Below are positions 1 to 8,444 of a stretch of 64,000 nt of DNA, piece after piece; the stretch's first letter is position 1; each line of letters opens with the position of its first letter. The position numbers and the translations under genes were made by a program. The notes under the pieces are model-generated. The model made no database searches. It saw only the letters and a program-made list of their open reading frames with translations, and was not told the DNA's origin. This DNA is from Thalassospira sp. HJ. GTDB lineage: Bacteria > Pseudomonadota > Alphaproteobacteria > Rhodospirillales > Thalassospiraceae. The stretch covers positions 269,154 to 333,153 of the forward strand of contig NZ_JYII01000019.1 of assembly GCF_000948415.1 (NCBI RefSeq), written 5' to 3'.

Positions 1-1027
1 CATTATCGACCGAGGTGTAAGACCCGTGTCCCCAGACCGTAAAACCACTATCGGCCAGCAGACCCAGGCTTTGCTCGATCCCGCGCAGCGGATCATCGCC
101 CGTGTTCGCATCACCGGCGGCTGACAGCGTGGTTTGCGAGCTATCAAATGAGGCCTGCATGGCCAATTCACGCAGCGAGGTGCCACGCGACTTCATAACC
201 ATCGCTGGCTTCGCTGCGGTCGTCGAACTGGCAGGGGCCGAGAAACTGCTGGACGAAGGTTGATCACCGGTCGTCGGGGCAGGAACACCACCCGTGTTTG
301 GCGCAGCGATACCACCCCTGGCGGGGGCCCGCGAAATGGCAAGAACGCGTGTCTCGAAATTCTTGCCAACAACCGTCGCCTGAGACCGCGATACAGAAGC
401 CTGCAATTGGTGGGAGATAGATTCACTGGATGAGGAAGAGGAAGATTCTTCGTCAGGGAGCGAAACACTGGCAGAGGTAATATCAACGTTAGTCGTCCCG
501 GAAACCGTGAAGTTTACCGTCATTGTGGCGACAACACCTGCGGAAACATTGGCCTTGAGAGTATTTGTATAGGTTCCATCGGCCACAGATGTGTCATTAC
601 ATACCCCCCCAGCCGTCACCGTACCCAAATCACCGATTGTACATCCAAGATGATCTGTATTCCCTGGTGTCGTATCTAAATTGCTATCGGAAAAGAATTG
701 GGCGTTAGCGGCTGAGGCTGTTGTCTCAAACAGAATATCACCTAGACCTTGGCCTTGCGTATTATTTTCAATGGTGCACGTCTTGGCCGCAGAAGAATAA
801 AGAATAGTTGTTCTGTTAAGCGGGCTATCGGCTGCTGCGCCGGTGCAAGTCACTGTTGCGGCATGAACGCTGCTTGGCGCCATGCCGAGGCCAGCAACAA
901 GACAAAACACTATTAGTGCAAGCAATTGCCGGGCATCACGCACCCCACGACCGGACACGCATTGCATGCGGAGTGCCGCTTTCATATGACGCGAAACATG
1001 CTCTTTTACAGCTACGAAAAGAAACAT
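1..1027 (-). CDS. Autotransporter-like surface protein (3' part beyond window)
   Basis: An open frame runs from a GTG/ATG-type start region to the window edge with no stop. The ATG at 1027 is preceded by AGGGGG with 10-nt spacing; an in-frame ATG at 985 (MKAALRMQ...) is the alternative. A hydrophobic signal segment (ALIVFCLVAGLGM) ends near an AHA-like site, followed by a Thr/Ser/Asn-rich secreted region, a run of eight or so serines, a Pro/Gly/Thr-rich linker, and near the edge a sequence of the type GFTVWGHGSYTSVDN, which resembles the beginning of a C-terminal autotransporter beta-barrel. Two cysteine pairs may form disulfides. The barrel itself is outside the window, so passenger function and total length are unknown. 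The short overlapping frames here are not genes. Confidence 0.6.
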   Translation of the reverse strand, partial: MFLFVAVKEHVSRHMKAALRMQCVSGRGVRDARQLLALIVFCLVAGLGMAPSSVHAATVTCTGAAADSPLNRTTILYSSAAKTCTIENNTQGQGLGDILFETTASAANAQFFSDSNLDTTPGNTDHLGCTIGDLGTVTAGGVCNDTSVADGTYTNTLKANVSAGVVATMTVNFTVSGTTNVDITSASVSLPDEESSSSSSSESISHQLQASVSRSQATVVGKNFETRVLAISRAPARGGIAAPNTGGVPAPTTGDQPSSSSFSAPASSTTAAKPAMVMKSRGTSLRELAMQASFDSSQTTLSAAGDANTGDDPLRGIEQSLGLLADSGFTVWGHGSYTSVDN

Positions 1028-1269
1028 TATATAAGCACCCCCTAAATTAGCATTCAATTTTTAGGGGTAACTATTTCTATTTGCAAGCAAATATTGATCT
1101 TTTTTGCACAGCATGCCGCAAAAGTGGCAATCGGAGTAACAGATTGATTTAACGAGAATCTCTTGATCCGGTGCTTATGATACGAAAATCGGCATGGAAA
1201 CCGGTGCCCGGCCCCCAATGCGGTGCCTTGTAGAAAGCCGGTGATTGCACTGATAAACTGAATGACAGA

Positions 1270-1893
1270 TCAGTCAGCACCAACGGACATCAGTGATGCC
1301 ACAGGCAAATTTTGCTTTGCCACGCTTGCCTTAAGGCCATTGACATCCATGTCCTCGTCTTTGACGAACTCGATAAACATCATATTCACATTGTTAAACA
1401 AAAGTTCGCCCACCGCGTCGCAATCGACCTCGCTTCGTACAATACCGCGTTGTTGCAAGGCACGAATCAGATCGCAGACCTGTTTGGACAGGCGATGATC
1501 AAGGGCGGTGTAGCGTTTTGAAAACGGCGTTTCGGGCTGCGCAATCGACAGCGACATCGCCGTGCGCCACATCTCCTTGGAAAGATAAGTCAAAGAGTGA
1601 TCGTAATATTTCCCGATCAGCTCCGATAAGGCGGGTGCGACTTCATCATGGTCGCGCGCAATGATCGCGTCCCCCGCGGCAAGGACTTCCTCGACCTCCA
1701 TCGAGACCGTGGCCATCAGCATATCGCCCTTGTTTTTGAAGTAGTTATAAAACGTCCCGACAGATACACCCGCCATTTCGGCAATGTCTTCGATGCGCGC
1801 ACTGTCATATCCGACCTTGCGAAAAAGGGTCGTCGCCGCCTCGAGAATACGGCGGTTTTTGTCGGCTTTCTTTTGGGCGCGCAGTCCTGACAT
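1270..1893 (-). CDS. TetR/AcrR family transcriptional regulator
   Basis: This 207-residue protein has the TetR layout: an N-terminal helix-turn-helix (AATTLFRKVGYDSARIEDIAE, then AGVSVGTFYNYFKNKGDM, roughly residues 20-60) and an all-helical ligand domain without sequence signature. The ATG at 1893 is chosen because it follows GGAG with 5-nt spacing; an in-frame TTG ten codons upstream would place the start inside the operator region. The gene is divergent from a polyamine-type ABC uptake and catabolic operon. Two TGAAC-N2-GTTCA palindromes lie in the shared intergenic region, one just upstream of the regulator's own start, so it probably represses itself and the operon until a ligand, perhaps the transported compound, binds. 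The ligand is unknown. Confidence 0.9.
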   Translation of the reverse strand: MSGLRAQKKADKNRRILEAATTLFRKVGYDSARIEDIAEMAGVSVGTFYNYFKNKGDMLMATVSMEVEEVLAAGDAIIARDHDEVAPALSELIGKYYDHSLTYLSKEMWRTAMSLSIAQPETPFSKRYTALDHRLSKQVCDLIRALQQRGIVRSEVDCDAVGELLFNNVNMMFIEFVKDEDMDVNGLKASVAKQNLPVASLMSVGAD

Positions 1894-1910
1894 CGTCACT
1901 CCGGAAAAAC

Positions 1911-1956
1911 TGAACGGGTTCAAAATTTACATTGACTCAAAAAATGAACACGTTCA
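1911..1956. promoter_or_regulatory. Paired palindromic operator for the TetR regulator
   Basis: Two copies of TGAAC-N2-GTTCA occur at 1911-1922 and 1945-1956, 34 bp centre to centre (about three helical turns). Both arms are exact in each copy. One copy sits against the regulator start, the other overlaps the putative operon promoter. That arrangement is typical of TetR self-regulation plus control of a divergent operon; binding itself is inferred. Confidence 0.7.
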
Positions 1957-1960
1957 ATAT
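1932..1960 (+). promoter_or_regulatory. Putative sigma-70 promoter of the ABC uptake operon
   Basis: TTGACT at 1932-1937 and CAATAT at 1955-1960 are separated by 17 bp. The downstream TetR palindrome occupies the spacer and the edge of the -10 box, so repressor binding would block RNA polymerase. The -10 box is only a partial match. Confidence 0.5.
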
Positions 1961-2036
1961 TTTTTCAACGGTGCCGAAACGAGCGCCGAAGAACCCAATA
2001 CAAGGGAGGCCTCAAATATGAAATCAGGGAGAGCCT

Positions 2037-3125
2037 ATGTCTCGTCACGTCTCTACGGGGAAGACCCGCAACAAGTTTCTGAGTAGCACTGCGACCTTTA
2101 TTCTGGGCGCGGTTGCCATGGTGCACAGCGCGCAGGCAACCGAAGAGCTCAACGCGCTTGTCTGGTGCGACCATACCGATCCGGCCTTGATTGAGCCGTT
2201 CGAGAAAAAATACGACGTCAAAGTCAATCTCAAGGAATATGAAGGCACCGGTGCCGGTCTTTCGATCGTCGAGCAATCCCGTCCGGGCGACTGGGATGTG
2301 TTCGTGATTGACGGCGTTGATGTGCACCGTGCCGTTGAAATGGGCGTTCTGGCCGAAATCCCGGCCGATGCCCTGCCGACGTCCGATATCTTCCCCGAAG
2401 TCGTGATGGCTGAGAACAACATCGTTGATGGCAAGACCTATGCCGTTACCGAGAAGTTCGGCTACAACACCATTTCGTTTGATAAGACCAAGGTTGATCC
2501 CAAGGACATGGAAGACATGTCTGTGATCTGGTCGGACAAATATGCCGGTCGTATCGCGGTTTATGACTATTACCTGCCAGTGATCGGCCTTGTTGGTCTG
2601 GGTCTTGGCATTGATACGGCGGATCTTGGCGCAGACGATATGCCTGCGATCAAGGAAAAGCTGTTTGCGATGAAAAAGGCCTCCAAACAGGTTGGTGAAG
2701 TTGTTTCATCCCAAACGGCACTTGCCACCGGCGAAGTCGACATTCTGGTGGGCGGCGGTGAATGGATCACGGCTGTGCTGTCCGAAGAAAAGCCGAACCT
2801 TGACTGGGTAATCCCGAAACAGGGCGGCCTTCGCTGGGCGCAGTCGATCGGGGTAATGAAGGATTCCGAAAAGCCTGATCTGGCCCTGAAATTCGTTCAA
2901 TATATCCTGAGCCCCGAAGGCCAGGCGCGTCTTGCGACCTCCTCATGCTATTGGGGGATGCCGGCCAACGCGAAAGCTGGCGCAAACCTGACCGATGCCC
3001 AGAAAGCAGCCCTTCGCTGGGATGATCAGGAAGGCTATCTCAAGAACTCGCAGCTTTACCCGATCCCGGATGCTGATCTCGATGCCGAGATGCAGGATGC
3101 CTGGGTCGAGATGCTCCAGCAGTAA
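2037..3125 (+). CDS. Polyamine-type ABC transporter substrate-binding protein (PotD/PotF-like)
   Basis: The 362-residue protein begins with a signal peptide (hydrophobic FILGAVAMV, cleavage after SAQA near residue 35) and continues as a class of periplasmic binding proteins seen with PotB/PotC-type permeases: a LNALVWCDHTDPALIEPFEKKY start, a GDWDVFVID segment, KFGYNTISFD, and a C-terminal half with DLALKFVQYILSPEGQA. The start follows GGGAGA. A shorter ATG frame at 2019 stops early and overlaps the start region. It is the first gene of an operon with two permeases and an ATPase, and binds the imported solute in the periplasm. Polyamine is the family default, but related binding proteins take other cationic or organic-acid ligands, so the substrate is open. 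Confidence 0.85.
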   Translation: MSRHVSTGKTRNKFLSSTATFILGAVAMVHSAQATEELNALVWCDHTDPALIEPFEKKYDVKVNLKEYEGTGAGLSIVEQSRPGDWDVFVIDGVDVHRAVEMGVLAEIPADALPTSDIFPEVVMAENNIVDGKTYAVTEKFGYNTISFDKTKVDPKDMEDMSVIWSDKYAGRIAVYDYYLPVIGLVGLGLGIDTADLGADDMPAIKEKLFAMKKASKQVGEVVSSQTALATGEVDILVGGGEWITAVLSEEKPNLDWVIPKQGGLRWAQSIGVMKDSEKPDLALKFVQYILSPEGQARLATSSCYWGMPANAKAGANLTDAQKAALRWDDQEGYLKNSQLYPIPDADLDAEMQDAWVEMLQQ

Positions 3126-3150
3126 GCAATCCCTTGTCTACTGCCACCTG

Positions 3151-3179
3151 CCGATGTCCCGCTTTTTGCGGGGCATCGG
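3151..3179 (+). terminator. Hairpin between binding-protein and permease genes
   Basis: CCGATGTCCCGC and GCGGGGCATCGG form a 12-bp stem (one G-U pair) around a TTTTT loop. No T-run follows, so it is more likely a processing or partial-termination element that leaves more binding-protein mRNA than permease mRNA, as is common in ABC operons. That role is inferred. Confidence 0.55.
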
Positions 3180-3287
3180 TTCCAAACTGCGTTAGACTAA
3201 GCCAGAACGGCGCTCATTTTCCCCAAGCGAGAGACAAGCAACCACCCCACCAGTTCAAGTGGGTTGGCTTGCGAAAAGGATACCGTT

Positions 3288-4151
3288 ATGGCCACTGCCA
3301 GCCTTGAAACACGCGAAAATCGCCGCGCATGGGGCTTTGTGACCCCGGCCCTGCTTTGGACCATCGCGTTTTTCGTTATTCCCTTTATCGTCATGGCCGC
3401 GATCAGTCTTGCGACCCGCAAAGGGCGCGAGATCGTCATGGCGTGGAATTTTGATAATTACATCGAATTCTTTGAAAAGGCCCATTTGCTTAAAGGTCTT
3501 TTTGTCTCGCTTGAGATTACTTTTACCGTAACCCTGATTTCGGTGATCCTCGCCTATCCGCTGGCCTGGATCATTGCCGAACGTGTCCCCCAGAAATGGC
3601 AGCGTATGGCGCTGATCATGGCGATCCTGCCCTTCTGGACAAGCTATGTGGTACGCTCCTATTCTTGGCTTCTGGTGCTGGCGCAAAACGGGGTGATCAA
3701 CAATAGCCTGATCTATCTCGGCATCATCTCCGAACCGCTTGAGCTGGCAAGCACACGCACCGCCACCGTCATCGGGTTCGTGCATTTCTTTGTCATGCTT
3801 TTGACCCTGACCATCTATGCCAATCTGGTGCAGATGCCGCCGAACTATCGCCGCGCCGCCGCCGATCTTGGGGCCAACGGGTTTCAGGTGTTCTGGCATG
3901 TTGTGTTACCGCTAACATTGCCCGGTATCATGGTCGGGGCGTTCCTGACCTTTGTGCTATGCATTGGTGATTACATCACCCCGCAGATCCTGGGTGGCAA
4001 TAACGAGCTCGCCCTGCCGCAGGTCATCATGTTGCAACTGGGCCGCCGGGCCGATTTCCCGATGGCCGCCACGCTTTCGATCATTCTGATGGTGGTGGTG
4101 ACACTGGCCTATATTGCCTGCGCCCGTTGGCTCAAGATGGAGAGAACGTAA
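3288..4151 (+). CDS. ABC transporter permease (PotB type)
   Basis: The product (287 residues) has six predicted membrane helices: the first at about residues 20-45 (WGFVTPALLWTIAFFVIPFIVM), the rest in the binding-protein-dependent permease domain, with the EAA-type cytoplasmic loop around NYRRAAADLGANGFQVFWHVVLPLTLPGI that docks on the ATPase. The ATG at 3288 follows AAGGA with 7-nt spacing; an upstream TTG lacks such a site. The next permease starts one base past this stop, so the two are almost certainly cotranslated and form a heterodimeric inner-membrane channel for the solute captured by the upstream binding protein. Confidence 0.9.
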   Translation: MATASLETRENRRAWGFVTPALLWTIAFFVIPFIVMAAISLATRKGREIVMAWNFDNYIEFFEKAHLLKGLFVSLEITFTVTLISVILAYPLAWIIAERVPQKWQRMALIMAILPFWTSYVVRSYSWLLVLAQNGVINNSLIYLGIISEPLELASTRTATVIGFVHFFVMLLTLTIYANLVQMPPNYRRAAADLGANGFQVFWHVVLPLTLPGIMVGAFLTFVLCIGDYITPQILGGNNELALPQVIMLQLGRRADFPMAATLSIILMVVVTLAYIACARWLKMERT

Positions 4152-4152
4152 C

Positions 4153-4944
4153 ATGATCTCTTCACGCTTTTCCAAACTGCTGTCCTGGTCCTATTTGATC
4201 GCACTTTATGGCTTCATCTTTTTGCCGGTCGCGGTTCTGGTGCTGTTTTCGTTTCAGGATGGCCGCCTGCCGGTACCGCCGTTTAACGGCGCGACCCTTA
4301 AATGGTATGGCGAGGTATTTGCCGACAGCCGCCTGATGTCGGCCCTTGGCAATTCGCTGATGGTTGCCCTTGGCTCCGCCACGGTTGCCTGCGTCCTTGG
4401 CTTCTGTGCGGCTTATGGGTTGGCGCGCTTTGTCCTGCCGGCATCCCGTCTGCAACGCGGGCTTCTGATCGCGCCGATGACGGTCAGTTACCTGATCATT
4501 GCGCTGGGTTTGCTGACGACCTTTAACTGGGTCGGCGTCTCGTTGTCGCTTTGGACTGTCGGGATTGGTCATGTTGTGATCAATCTGCCGCTATGCTTTG
4601 CGATTATTTATGCCTCGATGGGGGACCATCAGAAAAACATCGAACGGGCCGCCCGCGATCTGGGTGCTGCCGAATGGCAGGTGATGACGCAGGTCTCCGC
4701 CCCGATGTTAATGCCCTCCATCCTTGCAGCCTTTTTCCTGGCGGTGACGTTCAGCTGGGATGAATTCATCATCGCATTCCTGCTGTCACGCTTTGACGTC
4801 ACCCTGCCGGTTGAAATCTGGAGCATGCTGCGTTCGGGCCTGAACCCGAAAACCAACGCGGTCGGAAGCGTTGTCTTCCTTGTATCGGTTGCGCTGCTGC
4901 TTATTCTTGAATTGATTGTCTTTAGAAGGACGGCAAAGAAATGA
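4153..4944 (+). CDS. ABC transporter permease (PotC type)
   Basis: A 263-residue permease with six predicted helices and a clear EAA loop (NIERAARDLGAAEWQVMTQVSAPMLMPSI), the second half of the channel. The N-terminal YLIALYGFIFLPVAVLVLFSF helix is typical of PotC. The ATG at 4153 follows GGAGAG. The stop overlaps the start of the ATPase gene in an ATGA arrangement, which implies translational coupling. Confidence 0.9.
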   Translation: MISSRFSKLLSWSYLIALYGFIFLPVAVLVLFSFQDGRLPVPPFNGATLKWYGEVFADSRLMSALGNSLMVALGSATVACVLGFCAAYGLARFVLPASRLQRGLLIAPMTVSYLIIALGLLTTFNWVGVSLSLWTVGIGHVVINLPLCFAIIYASMGDHQKNIERAARDLGAAEWQVMTQVSAPMLMPSILAAFFLAVTFSWDEFIIAFLLSRFDVTLPVEIWSMLRSGLNPKTNAVGSVVFLVSVALLLILELIVFRRTAKK

Positions 4945-6053
4945 CCGCCCCTGTATCCATTCGCAACGCCACCAAGACCTTTGGCGACTTCACCGCCCTT
5001 GACGATGTCAGCCTTGAAATCGCGGCTGGCGAATTCATCGTCCTTCTGGGCCCGTCGGGCTGTGGCAAGACCACCTTGTTATCGCTTTTGGGTGGTTTCC
5101 TGTCGCCAACCAGCGGCACGATTGAAATCGATGGCAAGGATATGGGCGACGTTGCCCCCGCCAAACGCCCGACGACCACGATGTTTCAGGATTATGCCCT
5201 GTTCCCGCATATGACCTTGCGCGACAACGTCGCCTTCGGCCTTAAGATGCGCAAGGTCGGCAAGGCCGAACGCCATGCAAAGGCCGAAGAACTGCTTGAT
5301 ATGGTCGGGCTCAAGACATCGGCGAACAAGAAACCGCATGAACTGTCTGGCGGCCAGCGCCAGCGCGTCGCCCTTGCCCGGGCACTTGCAGTTGAACCCG
5401 ATGTTTTGTTGCTCGACGAACCGTTGGGCGCGCTCGACCTCAAGCTCCGTCGTCAGATGCAGGATGAGCTTAAAGCCATTCAGAAACGGGTTGGCACCAC
5501 CTTTGTCCACGTCACCCACGATCAGGAAGAAGCCATGGCGATTGCCGATCGCATCGTGGTGATGAATGCCGGCAAGATCGAAGATGTCGGCAGCCCCGAA
5601 AACATTTATATGCAGCCCAAAACGCTGTTCTCGGCAAGCTTCATGGGCGAGGTCAATTTCATCCCCGGAACGCTTGAAAGTGCGACCGAAACAACGCTGA
5701 CCATCAAGACGGCACTTGGCTCTGTCGAACTTCCGGCGTTTGACCACGCGGGCTTTACTCCCGATTCCCAGGTGACCCTTGCCATCCGACCTGAACATTT
5801 CCGGGCCAGCACCGGCACCGGACCGCGTGTCACGCTTGGCAAGGCCAAGGTCGAAGACGGATCGTTTTTTGGCACCCATCATCGCGCCCATCTAAGCCCG
5901 CTTGATTATCCCGGCATGACGATCACCGCCCACATGCCGCAATCAGCGATCATTGAACCGGGTGCGTGGGTGGAGCTAACCCTTGATCCGGCCTCTATCG
6001 TGCTGCTGCCCGGCCATCCGCCCCACCCGATACAAGAAAGTGCCGCGTCATGA
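4941..6053 (+). CDS. ABC transporter ATP-binding protein (PotA type)
   Basis: This 370-residue ATPase carries Walker A GPSGCGKTT (37-45), the Q-loop FQDYALFPHMT, signature LSGGQ (135-139), Walker B VLLLDEP (about 155-161), the D-loop GALD and the switch histidine in HVTHDQEEA. Residues from about 240 onward form the TOBE domain typical of CUT1/polyamine importers (FMGEVNFIPG and following beta strands). It powers the two permeases just upstream. Overlaps of ATGA type join it to both neighbours. Confidence 0.93.
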   Translation: MTAPVSIRNATKTFGDFTALDDVSLEIAAGEFIVLLGPSGCGKTTLLSLLGGFLSPTSGTIEIDGKDMGDVAPAKRPTTTMFQDYALFPHMTLRDNVAFGLKMRKVGKAERHAKAEELLDMVGLKTSANKKPHELSGGQRQRVALARALAVEPDVLLLDEPLGALDLKLRRQMQDELKAIQKRVGTTFVHVTHDQEEAMAIADRIVVMNAGKIEDVGSPENIYMQPKTLFSASFMGEVNFIPGTLESATETTLTIKTALGSVELPAFDHAGFTPDSQVTLAIRPEHFRASTGTGPRVTLGKAKVEDGSFFGTHHRAHLSPLDYPGMTITAHMPQSAIIEPGAWVELTLDPASIVLLPGHPPHPIQESAAS

Positions 6054-6790
6054 GCCAGACGAATATGGACCGCGCCAAACCCGAAGACTGGTACAGCCTC
6101 AAAACCGTTGGCGATGACGTCACCTATATCGGCGAGCCGTTTATCGAGGAATTTTACCGCTGCAACATCTGGCATGTCCGTGGGCGCGATGGCGACATGC
6201 TGGTCGATAGTGGCATGGGGGTTGTATCCCTGACCGAATGGGTGCCGCTTGTCACCGAACGGTCCGTTCAGGCGGTTGCCAGCCACACCCATTTTGATCA
6301 TATCGGCTGCCACCACGAATTTGAAAACCGGGTGTGCCATCGCTGTGAGGCCGATCTTCTTGCCGCACCAACGCGCAAGAACACGCTGGCTGATCCCTAT
6401 GTCACGGACGAGATTTTCACCAAACTGCCGCCGCTTCCCTATGCCTCGACCACCTATGCGGTCAAGGCGGCACCGGCCACCCGGATTGTCGAGGATGGCG
6501 ATGTGATTGATCTTGGTGATCGCCATTTCGAGGTCATTCACACACCGGGTCATTCACCCGGTGGCATTGCCCTTTGGGAAAAGGCGACCGGCATCCTGTT
6601 TTCCGGGGACATTGTTTATGATGGACCTTTGATCGAAGACACTTATCATGCAAATGCAACCGACTATGTCCGATCGATGGAACGGCTTTATGATTTGCCG
6701 GTCCGGATCGTGCATGGCGGGCATTTTGCCAGCTATGGCGGCGAACGCCATCGCGACATCATAAAAAGCTGGCTGAGGGAACGAACCTGA
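6050..6790 (+). CDS. Metallo-beta-lactamase-fold hydrolase
   Basis: The 246-residue protein has the metal-binding signature HTHFDH at 79-84, a further histidine in TPGHSPGG (H167), the bridging aspartate in FSGD (D187) and a C-terminal HGGH (222-225), so a dinuclear-zinc site is complete. It resembles glyoxalase-II-like or N-acyl/ester hydrolases of the superfamily, without a specific match. There is no signal peptide, so it acts in the cytoplasm. Its start overlaps the transporter ATPase stop (ATGA), and an aldehyde dehydrogenase follows, which suggests that it hydrolyses the imported compound or an intermediate. The substrate is unknown. Confidence 0.85.
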   Translation: MSQTNMDRAKPEDWYSLKTVGDDVTYIGEPFIEEFYRCNIWHVRGRDGDMLVDSGMGVVSLTEWVPLVTERSVQAVASHTHFDHIGCHHEFENRVCHRCEADLLAAPTRKNTLADPYVTDEIFTKLPPLPYASTTYAVKAAPATRIVEDGDVIDLGDRHFEVIHTPGHSPGGIALWEKATGILFSGDIVYDGPLIEDTYHANATDYVRSMERLYDLPVRIVHGGHFASYGGERHRDIIKSWLRERT

Positions 6791-6856
6791 AACCGCGCCA
6801 CCAGCGTCGGGGATAAAGCCCCGGCCCGAACCACACAAATGATCAGGAAGGCTCCT

Positions 6857-8281
6857 ATGGATAACGCAGGCAAATTTTACATCAACGGCAAGTGGGTAGA
6901 TCCGATTTCATCGGAAAAGATGGACGTGATCAATCCGGCCACCGAAGAAGTCATCACCCAAATCACGCTGGCCAGCGAAGAAGATGTCGACCTTGCGGTC
7001 GCCGCAGCCAAGCGCGCCTTTGAAAGCTATAGCCAGACCACCCTTGAACAGCGCCTTGGCTGGCTTGAAAACCTGCTTGCGATCTATAAGCGCCGCTATG
7101 GCGAAGTCGCAGATACCATCACCAAGGAACTCGGCGCGCCAACCACCATGTCACACGAACAGCAGGCCGCAGCCGGCACTGCCCACCTCGAAGATTTCAT
7201 CGTTGCGCTGAAAAAGCTCAAGACCGAGGAAACCCTGTATAACGGCGAGCATCTGCTGCGCGAACCAATCGGGGTTTGCGGCCTGATCACGCCGTGGAAC
7301 TGGCCGATCAACCAGATCGTGCTCAAAGTGGTACCGGCGTTGGCCGTTGGCTGCACCTGTGTGCTCAAGCCGTCCGAATTCACCCCGCTTAACGCCATGC
7401 TTTATGCCGAAATGATCCATGAGGCAGGCTTCCCAGCCGGCGCATTCAACATGGTTCAGGGCGCAGGCCCGATTGCCGGTGCAACCCTGTCGCGTCATCC
7501 CGACATCACCATGATGTCCTTTACCGGATCGACCCGGGCGGGCAAGGCGATCACCAAGGACGCCTCGGAAAACATCAAGCGCGTTACGCTTGAGCTTGGC
7601 GGCAAGTCGCCCAACATCGTGTTTGACGATGTCGATATCGAAGATCGTATTGCCTGGAGTGTGAATGCCGTCTTCAACAACTCCGGCCAGACCTGTGATG
7701 CGCCCACCCGCATGCTTGTGCAGCGTTCGATCTATGACGAAGCCGTCAAGGTCGCCAAACGGGTTGGTGAAGAAGCATCGGTGGGTGATCCGACCAAGGA
7801 AGGTGATCATATCGGCCCGCTGGTCAGCCACATCCAGTTTGACCGTGTCCAGACCCTTATTCAGGCAGGCATTGACGAAGGTGCCACCCTTCTGGTCGGT
7901 GGTGCGGGCAAGCCCGATGACACCAATGAAGGCTACTTCACCAAGCCGACGATTTTCGCCGATGTGAACAACAATATGCGCATCGCCCGCGAAGAAATCT
8001 TTGGCCCGGTCGTCTCGATGATCCCGTTTGATACCGAAGAAGAAGCCATCGCCATCGCCAATGACACGCCTTATGGCCTGGCGGCCTACGTCCAGACCCC
8101 GGACGCCGAAAAGGCTGACCGCGTTGCCCGCAAACTGCGCGCCGGTATGGTTCTTCTAAACGGTTCCTCCCCGCTCGCCGGCAGCCCGTTTGGTGGCTAC
8201 AAACAATCGGGTAATGGCCGCGAAGGTGGCCTGTTCGGCCTCGAGGACTTCATGGAAATCAAGATGATCCATAAGCTTTAA
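6857..8281 (+). CDS. NAD(P)-dependent aldehyde dehydrogenase
   Basis: A full-length (474-residue) ALDH superfamily enzyme: oxyanion asparagine in PWNWP (N148), nucleotide-binding FTGST (222-226), general base glutamate in LELGGK (E246) and catalytic cysteine in SGQTC (C280). It oxidises an aldehyde to the carboxylate with NAD(P)+. The ATG at 6857 follows AGGAAGG by 5 nt; an ATG six codons upstream has no such site. It is the last gene of the transporter operon and a strong terminator follows. Aminoaldehydes from polyamine breakdown are plausible substrates given the transporter, but the sequence does not define the specificity. Confidence 0.9.
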   Translation: MDNAGKFYINGKWVDPISSEKMDVINPATEEVITQITLASEEDVDLAVAAAKRAFESYSQTTLEQRLGWLENLLAIYKRRYGEVADTITKELGAPTTMSHEQQAAAGTAHLEDFIVALKKLKTEETLYNGEHLLREPIGVCGLITPWNWPINQIVLKVVPALAVGCTCVLKPSEFTPLNAMLYAEMIHEAGFPAGAFNMVQGAGPIAGATLSRHPDITMMSFTGSTRAGKAITKDASENIKRVTLELGGKSPNIVFDDVDIEDRIAWSVNAVFNNSGQTCDAPTRMLVQRSIYDEAVKVAKRVGEEASVGDPTKEGDHIGPLVSHIQFDRVQTLIQAGIDEGATLLVGGAGKPDDTNEGYFTKPTIFADVNNNMRIAREEIFGPVVSMIPFDTEEEAIAIANDTPYGLAAYVQTPDAEKADRVARKLRAGMVLLNGSSPLAGSPFGGYKQSGNGREGGLFGLEDFMEIKMIHKL

Positions 8282-8303
8282 GGCACGTGCTGCGTTACCT
8301 CTA

Positions 8304-8329
8304 AAGGCCCCGGAAATTTCCGGGGCCTT
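8304..8329 (+). terminator. Rho-independent terminator of the uptake operon
   Basis: A perfect 26-base palindrome (AAGGCCCCGG / CCGGGGCCTT around AAATTT) starts 22 bases after the aldehyde dehydrogenase stop and is followed by a TT-rich tail. Confidence 0.85.
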
Positions 8330-8444
8330 AATTGTTTATTGGCCCATCACACCTACACTTGATCCACCGTCATCAATTCGTGACGACATAGGGCTGGCAA
8401 TGATCGGTTTGGGGACTATAATCCCATCGTTAATCGATAAATCT

